Shown piece after piece: positions 13,301-24,000 of a stretch of 64,000 nucleotides of DNA. Location: assembly GCF_020740795.1 (NCBI RefSeq), contig NC_067285.1:14252001-14316000 (forward strand), given 5' to 3'. Position 1 is the stretch's first letter. Every line of letters begins with the position of its first letter. The DNA comes from Apus apus. Taxonomy: Eukaryota > Chordata > Aves > Apodiformes > Apodidae. A program made the position numbers and the translations under genes. Under the pieces are notes generated by a model. It was not told where the DNA came from. It worked only from the letters and a program-made list of their open reading frames with translations, and did no database searches.

Positions 13301-13375
13301 CGTCGTCCACCCCCGCGTCCCGTGGCCCCGGTGCCGCTCACCGAAGAGGACGCTATCGGGGCCGTGAGGCTCCAT
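10239..13375 (-). CDS. NPM3: NPM3, nucleoplasmin family member 3 (five coding exons)
   Basis: Encodes a 141-aa nucleophosmin/nucleoplasmin 3, a nuclear and nucleolar histone-binding chaperone that forms oligomers with NPM1. The joined exons read FGCEL at residues 11-15, then the conserved core CLTDGAKDECNVVEVV and the IAVPVANLRLSCQP strand, then LSLDNFKLQPPVTFRL. A short acidic tail (residues 120-132, EEDDDLSEEEEEE) and a basic end, PAKK, follow. All introns have GT-AG ends and phases match. The start is the first ATG in the CpG island, 11 codons before the FGCEL junction, as in mammals. The protein is shorter than human NPM3 (178 aa): the N-terminal extension is absent and the acidic tail is shorter. 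The gene lies upstream of the expected FGF8 and downstream of OGA on the same strand. The last-exon acceptor is ambiguous by two codons (see exon 5). Confidence 0.93.
10732..10825 (-). CDS. NPM3: NPM3 coding exon 4
   Basis: Encodes residues 81-111 (LSLDNFKLQPPVTFRL to GWHQI), the last core strands, plus one base of residue 112. The acceptor is tgcag and the donor gtaagg. Confidence 0.95.
11082..11201 (-). CDS. NPM3: NPM3 coding exon 3
   Basis: Encodes residues 41-80 with the family signature GAKDECNVVEVVGRNH and IAVPVANLRLSCQP. It is an exact 40 codons, phase 0 at both ends. Confidence 0.97.
11899..11984 (-). CDS. NPM3: NPM3 coding exon 2
   Basis: Encodes residues 12-40, the first strands of the nucleoplasmin core (GCELTATTKSYTFQV, then DHILALSM). 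The acceptor is ccag and the donor gtaaga. Confidence 0.95.
12558..12574. promoter_or_regulatory. NPM3: palindromic CRE pair in NPM3 intron 1
   Basis: CACGTCA-TGC-TGACGTG is a perfect inverted repeat of two CRE-like half sites with a 3-bp spacer. It lies about 60 bp upstream, in minus-strand terms, of a TATA-like word. CREB/ATF binding is inferred from the motif. Confidence 0.45.
12665..13285. promoter_or_regulatory. NPM3: cluster of six CACGTG E-boxes in NPM3 intron 1
   Basis: Perfect CACGTG palindromes lie at 12665, 12776, 12860, 13077, 13248 and 13280. Several sit inside the degenerate unit CCCCCACGTGTCTCTCCTGCC-like, so part of the enrichment comes from tandem spread. CACGTG is the site of MYC/MAX and USF; binding here is inference. 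Confidence 0.5.
12840..13335. repeat. degenerate pyrimidine-rich minisatellite-like tract
   Basis: About 500 bp of almost pure C/T on the plus strand. It repeats variants of a 25-40 bp unit (C-run, ACGTGTCTC, CTGCC) and includes a 14-C run at 12924-12937. The minus strand, which NPM3 RNA copies as sense, therefore carries many G-runs. Confidence 0.7.
13342..13375 (-). CDS. NPM3: NPM3 coding exon 1
   Basis: Encodes residues 1-11 (MEPHGPDSVLF) plus the first base of Gly12. The donor is gtgagc. It lies in a CpG island; the 5' UTR probably continues to about 13480. Confidence 0.9.
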
Positions 13376-13479
13376 GAGGCGGCAGCACGGCGGTGGAAGC
13401 AGAGAGGGGCGGGCTGAGCCGTGCCGGGCTGGGACAAGTGGGGCGGGCCCAGCCGCGCCGGGCAAGGACAAGCGAGGCT

Positions 13480-15780
13480 GAGCCGGGCCGGGCCCGCCCC
13501 CGCTGCCGATGCCCAAACCAAAAGGTTCAGTAGTATCTTCCCGCACCCTGGCCGGGGGGACCCGGCTGCCGTCACCAAACTGCTTTCTGGAAGGGCTTGC
13601 TGCATAGGGAGAAGGGCCTGCTGAAACGCCGAATTCATAGTACTTTATCTCCTTGCAGTAAAAGCGGAAGGGTTATTACCCCAGCGGGATCCTAATGACT
13701 TTTCCTGGTAACTGGCCTCTTCCGTCAGATTTTTATGGGGGATAGGCAGGAGGAACAGTGGAGAGGGTCTTCAATGGTGAGGATGCTTAACAGCCCAAAA
13801 GCCATCCAGAAGATGAAAGACACAACCGCACCCTTTAGCTGGGGGTCTCCTGGCCACCCTGGGCATTCAGCCCAACCCATTGCAGAACAATGTATTTACT
13901 GACCCTACTGCCATCTGTGGAAATACCCCACTGGTGTTTCCCTTACTACCAGTTGTCCACCTATCACCCTTCTCATGGACACCATCCTGGCTACAGGGCA
14001 CCAACCTTCCAGCCACTGGGGAAAGACCTGGAGAACCAATAGGACCAGCAGAGGCAGAAGGTTGAGGGCATAAAGTAGAGTAGCAGAGGGGATGGAAACA
14101 GCAGCACAGCAGGAGGGAGCTGCTCATTGCTGTCCCTTTAAGCATAGGCGAGGACAAGAGCTGCATGATCTGACACCAGGGACTGCAGGCCTTTGAACCC
14201 AGAAGGCAAAATCCTGCTCCAAAAATCTATGGTGAGGTGCAGAGGGCCAGACTGGCCTTTCAAAGCAGAAAGGGAAGCAGCCTGGTCTGTGCTGCAGGGT
14301 TGGAGGGGGGAGCAGCCAAATGGAAACAAACCCCACTAACCATGAGTTCACACTGCGTTCTCGGTCAGAAGCTGGCTCTGCTCCCACTGCAGAGGAGACC
14401 TCCACGAGCCAGCCATTTACTCTGCTCCAGCTGGAGTTGGTTCAAGAAAAACACTACTGAAGTGGTTTGAAAAGCCTAACCTGGTCCCAGAAAGAGGCCA
14501 GTGCTCGCTTAGTGATGGTTATACAAGCGCTGCCGTCTTGCTTCTGCAGTAGCTGCTCTCTGCAACCATTTGGCTGGTGGCAGCACCACCTCCGTGACTC
14601 ATCTGCAGCCACCACCCTGCAGCGAGGGAGGCAGCAGAGCCCACTTCTGCCTCACACTTAACGGAAGAGCTCCTGGAGCAGGCTTCCAACCTGTCTTCCA
14701 GGCTGAGAGATGTTTGACTTAGGCAAGTCATATTGCCATTTCTGCCATAACTTTGTGAAACAGGCTTCAATAAAACAATAACACAAGATTCTGCGAAGAA
14801 CAACTATCACTGGAACACGTTCACTGTGTGGGGAGAAAAGCTTAAGCAGGGAAGCTGGCAGCTAAAGTTTGTGTGTTTGCACGTTCCCCACAGCACACTG
14901 CTTTCACACTGCATGACCAGTGCACCTCTACAGCAGGTGGCTGAACTCTTGCCAACTGACCTTCGGAAAAAGCTGCTTTTAATAACCCTGACCCACCCCT
15001 TTTCCATGGCTGTCATTCTAAGCAGGAATCTCCATCATTTAGCTGTCTCAGGTGCAGTGCTTAGCTTCCTAAATTAAATTTCGTGGATGTAAACTAAGGC
15101 CAGCCTGTGGAGCTACAATGTTTCCCCTTACATACAATGTGACATCTGTCAAATTACCTAATCTCTCACTTGGTTTCTGCTGGCAGGCTCTTCAGGGTTT
15201 TAGCAGCTCTAAACCCAGCAGACAGCAAGACGAGAAGAGTAGTAAAAAGCAAACAAGCACTACTGCAACACAATTCATGCTGGCTTTATCACAGAATCAT
15301 AGAATGCTTAAGGCTGGAAGGGACCTTAAAGATCATCAGGTTACAACCTCCTAACCATGAGCAGGGACACCTCACACTAGAGCAGGTTGCACAAAGTCTC
15401 ATCCAACCTGGCCCTGAACACCTCCAGGGAGGAGGCTTCCATAACCTCCCTAGGCAACCTATTCCACTGCCTGACACCAGAGACCACCTGTGAAAGAACT
15501 GTTTTTTACAGAACAGGTGAAAGTTTAGTTGGTGCTACTAACAGAAGGGCCAACAAGGCCACCCCAAAAATCTTTGGGGTCAGTACTTTTGAAGGGTCAC
15601 TTCAATACCTGTCTCTGAAAAGCATCAGCACAGGTAAGTGTCTACTGCACAATTCACTGCCACCACCAAAACAAGACAAGTTTCTCTGACAGTAGATCAA
15701 AACATACAGTGTGATACAACATACACCACAGAACAACTTCTGGTTCTGGAACCTCATACACAAAATACATTTCTTATTTA
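13480..15780. other. NPM3-OGA intergenic region
   Basis: About 2.3 kb between the 5' end of NPM3 and the 3' end of OGA, two genes on the same strand. Apart from a CR1 fragment, I see only unremarkable non-coding sequence, with no exon-like conserved frame and no RNA gene. Confidence 0.6.
15290..15512 (-). mobile_element. CR1 LINE fragment (3' end)
   Basis: The plus strand begins AGAATCATAGAATG, the reverse complement of the CR1 3' tail. It then continues through the typical CR1 3' UTR (tgagcagggacacctcaca, ccaacctggccctgaacacc, cctaggcaacctattcca). It is truncated at its 5' side after about 220 bp. It is closely similar to the matching part of the copy at 34 kb, so both belong to one subfamily. 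Confidence 0.93.
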
Positions 15781-17916
15781 CATTCACTTCTCAATTTTTA
15801 TTCTATTTCTCGCATGGTCTTCAAATACAGTTTTACAGGTCGTTTTTTTCTCCTACAGATACTGTTGACCTAAAAACAGATGAATGAAAGTGGCATTCCA
15901 ACCTTAATGAAAATTCATAACCATGAAAGATATGTCAGCATATCACTTTACAATCCTAGAATGATGGTATTGGCCTGACATTCCATAGGCTTATACAATT
16001 ATCTCCTATAATAATAACAAAGTCATAGGAAGAAAAAATGTGGCAACTCCTTAAAAGCCAAGAAATAAGGCCACAAGCATCCTATGCTGTAATGTTATGC
16101 ATCCAGATAAATGAGTTGACTCTGGTATCCATGAAGAAACAAAACTCTCCCACCTGAAAAACCAAGGTATCAGCTACTCAACATGCACTCAAAGCTGTAT
16201 AAAAACTAGTGGCATTCAGCTCTGACTTACATGAAATCCCATAGCACAACTCAGTACCTCTCTCTAAAAATGAAATTAACTTGTCTCAAATTAAATACTT
16301 CGCTACTGCATTAAAAAAAAGTTCACATTCTGCAAAGGAAAAAAACATCATAAATCCTGCATGTGACTGCAGCGAAAGACCAAATGCAGGGTCTCCTTAC
16401 AGGTTGCAGACAACATTCTTGCAGTCTTAATGCCATCCATTATAGGTTGCCTAACTTCTATGCAGCTGGAGGCTTGTTAAACGGACTGAAATTCTTTTGC
16501 ACACCACTGAAAAAAACCCAGAAAAATTAAAAAGGAAGATAAAGACAGCTGATGGCAGCAGGGGGAAGCAGCAAGGTGAGGTGTACACTGAGGTGTATAC
16601 CACTGGCCAATTATCTATCAGGGACACTGGGACTTCTGTGAAATACCAATTTCATAAAAGATGCAACAACCTCACTATCAGATCCCACACCATGCTGATT
16701 CCATCCTATAGCCAAACACATCAGACCTGGGTAAAAACATTAAACTCCTGGAACATTTAAAAGTAGGTAACCATTTAAATAATGTGTAAAAATGTGCTTA
16801 TTTTGGCATTTCTTATAGAAAAGTTATTTGATACAAATGTGCAGGACTTGAAGACCCTGATTTAATCAAACTCGTTTAAACAGGCTTTGAAACATGGTGA
16901 CTGTTCCAAGGAAAAGTCCCAGCTGTGGGCCAGCTCTCTCCCTCTCACCGTCTTCCATCCACAATCCCGTGCTAATGTTACCAAAATTACCAGGTCTGGC
17001 AGACCACCCTGTGAATTGCTGTTTCAGTCCCAGGATAATGATGACAACCTCAAGCGGTGACAAACTGACGTCTGAAGGAAGGATTATTTGGGATCCACTC
17101 CCCTTACCCAAGATGGTCAGTTTCCAGCCCAGGACATGAGGCACTATAAGAAAGGTCAGTGCTGAGGGCAGATTCGTTCTCCATTGTGGTTTTAGATTAT
17201 TCAAAAGTGCCATCTCGGACCTATACCTTTTCACTTTTCAAAAGAAAAAGTTACAAAACTGGTAAACAAAACGTTAGTCAGCATACAGCTAAGTTTATAT
17301 ACACTGAAATTTACAAGTTTCTCATTAAGTGACTTCTGCCACAGACCACTGCACATTTGTCCCTAACAAAGCACAAAGCTTGCACCAATGGTCATTAGAA
17401 GTGACAATGGGTCATTGCTTTATCAACAAGCATAAAGATAGTAAAAAATAGAATTGTAGCTACTTATCTTTAAATTTGCTGATTGACACAAGCAATCCCT
17501 CCCATTTCTGCAACTTCCAGTTGCCCATCCTGCTCTATGACAGAGAAAAAAATCTGCATCTTTAATTCTGCCAGAGAACACTTTTCTGTTGACATATGAA
17601 TGCAGAGAACTGTCATCAACCACAGCGCTGACTGAGAGGGATTCCTCTGAGAAGCTATAGCCCATGCAAGATTCCTTGGCACTTCACACAGGACCAGGAG
17701 AGGATGAGGTTTCTCTTTGTTAAAACGGTGTTTTCAGCAGCATTATCCTCTTCCAACAAATTACAGTCTGAATGGTGATGGGTGATTTTCGCATAGCCCC
17801 TTGTACTAAGCTGGCTTATTGCTGGCTTTGTGCAGCTAGACCATAAGAAGATCCCCACCACTACCTGCCCAGCTGTTAAGGGACTACAGTACTGGAACAG
17901 TTCATTGTCAAGCACT
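15780..17916 (-). other. OGA: OGA 3' untranslated region
   Basis: About 2.1 kb of AT-rich sequence from the OGA stop to the only AATAAA on the minus strand in this stretch (15797-15802). The length resembles the mammalian OGA 3' UTR. ATTAAA variants near 16860 and 17561 could give shorter forms. The end point is inferred. Confidence 0.6.
15797..15802 (-). terminator. OGA: OGA polyadenylation signal AATAAA
   Basis: TTTATT on plus, and the only canonical hexamer on the minus strand between the OGA stop codon and the CR1 fragment. Confidence 0.55.
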
Positions 17917-18053
17917 TCACAGGCTTCTTCCAAGGATAACAACATCCTTTGGAAATCCTTCCATTTTAGCAATTTCAAAACAACCCAGCTTGCTGTAAAA
18001 TTCCAGGATTCTTTTATCATCTGGTCTCACTTCACAAAAAGCCCCACGGGAGC
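17917..18053 (-). CDS. OGA: OGA coding exon 16 and stop
   Basis: Encodes residues 867-911 ([20 protein letters not shown] to VVILGRSL) and a TGA stop, the conserved C-terminus. Confidence 0.98.
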
Positions 18054-21000
18054 CTGAAGAAGGAAGAAAGGAAACGAAATGCTATAGGAAAAGTTACTGT
18101 AAAAAGTGCAGTCATCAAATATTACTAGAGTTCCAACCTATTTTAACATTTAAACCCAATAAAATCACTGATCCAATTCCATATGGAACATAGTGCCCAA
18201 AAGAGATCAGATTTATGGCAAGACAGCTGACCACCCCCTAAAGGGGCTGCACGTTGCAGAAATCTTATCAATATGACAAACCCTCTGTGCACCTTTTATT
18301 TCACATAAAAGCATCTCGAAAATCTGATGTTGGCTCAGAAAACAGAAGTAAAAGCAGGCACCAAATCGTGCAGAGGCACTGTGAACCTCAGGTGCATGGT
18401 AAGGCAGACAGCCAAGTGCTTCCCCATATTGTAGGTTTTGGTAATTACCCACCAGTGCACACTGATGCACATCAGAAAAAGCATCATTCCCAATGCCAGC
18501 AGGGGAAATATAAACACTTCTGTGTTGTTCAAGATGCAAAAACGTGTGCTCTCATTGCCAAATTGCTCCCTTGGTTCTTCCTATTTTCTAATTTGTAGGG
18601 TAATGGCTAAAGTGAAAAGCTACCTTTTACCAAAGACAGCTATCTGAAAGCTTTTACAATTATTTACCTAAATCTAGAGTGCCAAGTATGTCAGGAATCG
18701 AGTATCTCAGGCTGACATGCAAATACAGGATGTTAATATAACCATCCCAAGTTTGCCTTGCATCCTAGAACTAACATGTAATTAGGAATAAAGGAATTTT
18801 GAGTGCAAGTAGCTTACCATTAGCCTTTAGAGAAGAGAGCAGGCAGGCCATCATACTTTTGGCCACGCTTGGATCTGTCACTTTTTTATGAATATCAATC
18901 TTTATCAATGATGGGAAGTTGGCAAGGAATGATTCTGGTAGTACTTCTTGCTCTTCATGGAAGCTTAGCATTATTTTCTGAAAAGAATATAAGAAACAGA
19001 CATTTAATCATTATCCAGCTTTTAATTTTAATTCATCTTTATTAAAGAAGCTTGCTTTGCTCACAGAGTAGACCTATAAACCAGCATGCTCTTCAGCTAC
19101 ACTTCTGATGGCCACTTTGTTCCTTTCATGCTGAATTGCTCTCTCTACTCCAGATAAAAAGACAGACTACAGAACTACCTCAGACTATCAAAGGAAAAAT
19201 GCAAGATTCCTTGCATGGCTTCTCAGTAACCCACATTTCTAAGTGAGAAAAACCGTAACCTAAACCATAACCAACAGTTTGTGCACAGAGATTGCTTTTC
19301 TTTGCATGGGCAGTTTTAGCTCTAAATATCCTAAGCTTCCACACATCTTTAGTTCACAACAGTCTGGAACTATCTCTCATGTCCATACAGTTATCTCATC
19401 GACTATTTGCCTCAACAAAAGCAAATTTTTCTCTAGCTTACAAGAAGCCTTATTGGTTACTAAAGCATGTTCTTGATCACTAAAGACTGTTTCAAGTGTC
19501 CAGGAAGGTCTCTGGGAATATGACATCAGATGTTAACCTCATGCAGCTCATGGGAATGGAACAATAAAGTGAAGTAATGCAGAAGCAGACAAAGGCAAAT
19601 CTGAAATATACTCAAGTAATTTCCCCTGGTTACTGAATTTTAAAACCTTTAGGGAGCACTGCCTCAAGTAAACAAGCCACCTAGCTTTACTTCCTGTATA
19701 ACTATCGTAACAACCCAAACTAAGACTTCACTGCTCAAGGAACAATAACATCAGCAACCCCCACATTCTTCTTCAGTCAAGTTTAAATGCAGTAATTTCA
19801 AATCCATAAACTGCTATCACGCAAACTCTTGCAGGGAGAACCTCTGTTCAAAGTTACTACTTCAAACTTGAGCTACTTCAGGTTCAGAATCACACCAGCT
19901 CCTCTGGGCTTTTATCACAGCCATACAGGCAAAAGCCCAGAGAGACGGCTCAAAGCTAGCCATGCCACCCTCAAGCACGAAGGAAAAGGTGATAACTGTT
20001 TCATCCAACGACCGAAAGTGCTACAAGAGGTAAAAAAGGTTATCCAAGAGTGGAGGGTACAGGTGGACCTAAAAAGCAGTTAAGAGAGACATTGCATTCA
20101 TCTCTTGTGATCATTAGTAACTATTACCAGGAAAAGCAAATACCAGGTAAACTTTCCTAAAAGGAACTTAGATAAAACTGTAAAGCAACTTCTGGGCCTG
20201 ATTCTCCTACAGCTTTGTCCACACCTCTTTCCACATGCAGGTGGGAATCTGCACCTCTTAGTACTAAACACATTCCTTTACTTGGCAAGAATGCGTAATT
20301 TTTCACTACTTCTAACAGCTCAGTGACATAATTTTTCTGATTTTTTCTAAACACAACTCAAGATATTTTAGTAAGGTGAGATGTCATTTTGCACCATTTA
20401 CAGTTGTCACACTCCACAAATACCTCATAGATTTTAACATCAAAACCAAGTGCTCTTTAATTTGTTCTCCATACTTAAACTGATGTGATTATCAGGGGTT
20501 AGTCTCACCTGCAGCAGAGGGAAACTAACATCTCATTTCACAGAAGAACAGAGCAGAAGCAATCCTTCATTTTCAAAATACACTTTTCTCTAGATTGTCT
20601 TACATTTACTGCATTGATTGCCACTAAAGTACACCTCATGGGTGTATTTCAACACACAGCTGTATCTGAATGACAGTAAATTGTTTTCCTGCCACCATTC
20701 TAAGATGTCAGATGCCACACTCACTGAAGACTTGAGAAAGGTATGAAAACTGAGTAACACATGGAAGCTCAAAATGAAGAAAAACAAAGACCTGCTTTGG
20801 AAAGAAAGAGTTCTGACCCTGTGAGTTATACCAACCTCTGCCTCAGACAGCTCCTTGTCACTGTTTGGTTTAGTATATTTTTCTTGCATGAAAGGGATCC
20901 AAGACATTTTGCACTTTTTAATGAAAGGAGTCACATCAACCGTTCCCAAAGCATAGCCACATATGCCATCCTCATCTTCTAAGACGAAGCAGTAGTCCAG

Positions 21001-24000
21001 GCTGAGGGTGAGCAGACCTCCTACTAACCTGCAGAAAAAGCGTCCAAATTCAGTCAAAAGGAGATCACTTTGAACAAGTATGCTCTTCAGGTACTCTGGA
21101 GGAGAGTCTACAGTCAAGTAAAGAAGGGACAGAATCCTCCAGTCACAAAATTAGTTCCTACAAAGCATTAATTAACAAACCGATCAGCTGTCAAAACTCA
21201 GCTATGAGCAACATCTGCACTTCAGGATCCTGTAATTTAATTCCATACACACTGCTCTTCTGACTCACCAGTGAGACAAACTTCCTTCACCTTCTGCCCT
21301 CAGTTCCTCTGCTGCCATTACCACCCTGTTCTTCCATCTTCTCTGTTTTTTAATACCAGCTACACGTCTTTTCTTAACTACCTTCCTGTCACTCACAGAG
21401 TGGCCTTTTTACAAAGTCCTATCTAAATTAAACACTTGAGACATACAAAAAATTACTCAAAGTAGGTCATTTTGCAGTTCAGATCTCACTTGTCATTGCT
21501 TATTCTTTTTAAAAGTTGGTACAGGTAATCTGTAACATGTATTTCAGAAAAAAACCTCAAGGTAGTCAGCTGGGAGATTGAGACATATGGCATCTTTAAG
21601 AAACCTAACACCAGTTTCCTGAGGCATGCAGAGGGCAGCTTGTGGTGGTGGGGTTTTTTTGTAAATCAAATATTCTTTGTGTTCTTCCCACACGTGCACT
21701 TTTAAAAAAATTCAAATTAAACACAGTGTCAGGACTTCATCCTTCAGAATCACCTTTGTAGATCACTAATTCCTAATACATACTTGTCTCCAATTAAATC
21801 TGGTAAACTATGGAAGGGTTGATCAGCTCCATCAGCATACATTTCTCTGCAGATCTTATATACAGATGCCTAAGAGAAGAGAACAGATGATTTCAAGTCA
21901 TTACTCACATTTCAAAAGCTAAAAACTTTGTGTTGAAGAGATTTCATCAACAGCTCCCCTGTAAACTTGTACTGACAGGCATTTGAGTTACACAGAATAA
22001 GAGTAACCATCTATGAGAAAGGATTTGCCCATTTCCCCCATCTCCAAGTAACTCTTAAAGTTGCCCTTCAAAAGCATTGTGGTTAAATTGGATGGCTGCA
22101 GGTCAACCTCCTGCACATTTTAACAGCTCAAGTTTAATCTCACAGTCAGCCCAGCTCTGAAATCAAGAACCTTGCTACACAGCCCTTTTCAAATCCTCCA
22201 ATATGTATGTGCAACAATTTAACCACTGTGACAGACAGACACACTCTGACCTTCTGCACATTAAAAGGCTTTGGCTGAACCTCTTTAAAGAGTAAACTTG
22301 TATCAGATGAACTTTAAAGAAGAAACTTTACATTTTCCAGCTGAAAGGCTTTATATTTGCTAAGTCCCTGGCCTCCTTTCATAATAAAGGAACTTCTCCT
22401 CAGAAAAAATATTCTTTATGAATGTATGTTTAGCTGCATCACCAATTGTTTAGATGGTTTAGAAATATCATTTTCATTGCCTACATAGGAACAAAAGAGC
22501 TTAGGTACAGCCCTGCACTAAGATATGGAAAAGGCTGTTTTACTGCTTGTGCCAACAGCACAGGACAAAGCTAACAAAGTAGCAGGTGAAAGACTTGTCC
22601 TCTTCAGCTAGTCCTATCTGACTGGCTTCGAAGTCAGGATTCATTTCAGCCACTGCAAACTCAACCTAGATACTTATGTTTCAAAAGAAACATCTCAATG
22701 TAGCTACAAGTGCAAAAGTTCAAGCTACATTAATCCTTGCACTGTTTAAACTACATCTATAAAATGAGTTAACTACTCTTCTTGCTAAGCTAAACAGGAT
22801 GAAGCTATAGAACAATCTATTCAGCAGGAAAGAGAGGGGAAAAAACTAATCAATGATGATGAGCATCAAACCAAAGTACCATTCTTTCAAAATCAAACCA
22901 AGAAGTTCACAAAACTAAAACAGTAAGAATAGCTGAAGGATCACCACATTTTGCAGCTGCATTTTGAGACATGGTACCAACACTCTGCCTATATAGCTGT
23001 GAGTCAACAGCTATACACACCCACTGCTAAAGTTAATGCATTGCATGTGTCCCTGCTGCAAGAATTCCTCTACTAGCCACCACCAACTAACTTGCCTTTC
23101 AGAGACAGGCAAGGTACTTGCAGATTTAAAAAGATGGTGGGGTGGGAGACTGGAAATCAAGATGTGGGTGTACATGTACTGTTGCACAGCATATTGATGA
23201 AACACAGGCAAGTAACTTAACTTCAGTTTTCCCCTAAGCTTGCATTTGCGCCTTGCCCAAGATACTGGGACATCTATTTCATTAAGGGATGAAGGGACTC
23301 GGCAGTAACCAGTGTTGCCAAAAAAGGAAACACACCACTAACAACAACAGTGACAAGCATCAAAAGCAGTTACCTCATCTTTAGGAAAGTAGGGTCGTAT
23401 GGTGTACACTTTGGAAGTGGGTGTTAATGGAGGTGGTTGAAAAAAGAGGTCATTTGCCCCATCAATAGGCAGCAAACGCTGTGAAAACAAAATACTTAAT
23501 ATGACTGTATGAACAACAAAACCTATGACTCTTGGGTGTGCACTGCAGACTCCCAAATTAACATTTGCTACTTGCAGGCACCCCAGAAGAAGGTGGGGTT
23601 GGTATGCTTTACAAATGCAAAGACCTTATTTGAATAGAAAATATCCAATTGGTGTTTTAAAATATGCAGTTGAAACAGCACATTAAGAGTCTGTTAATCT
23701 TATCTGCTTTATAATACTTTTTACCAATCATATCTACACTGTCTCTGTATAAGAACATAGAATGTCAGGAGGAAAGGTTTGGTCTGAAGAGGGTTAACTG
23801 GCCAGAGGAGACGCTTTATCCCAAAAGCAATGCGCTGATTCAATTTGCTGCGCGCGCAGAGCACCTGTGAGGGGGGAAAAGTACAGCGCCTGAAAAATCC
23901 ATGAACAAATCTGAACATGGTATAAACAGCGATTTAAAAACATCTGCCAATTTATTTCGTTGCAACAAAGCACAGTACAGCTTTATTTAGAGAGGAATCA

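Larger units (their letters stand above)
12360..13560. promoter_or_regulatory. NPM3: CpG-rich promoter region of NPM3 (exon 1 and intron 1)
   Basis: CpG-dense sequence surrounds exon 1 (13.30-13.56 kb). A second CpG block sits inside intron 1 (12.37-12.76 kb), with a C-rich degenerate repeat between them. No TATA box is evident at exon 1, as is usual for a housekeeping gene. The inner block has its own TATA-like word, TTTTAAA, near 12494-12502 on the minus strand. Confidence 0.6.

Noticed and set aside
12700-13377. Pro/Ser/Leu-rich open frame of 225 codons on the plus strand
   Set aside because: Low-complexity translation of the C/T-rich tract in NPM3 intron 1.
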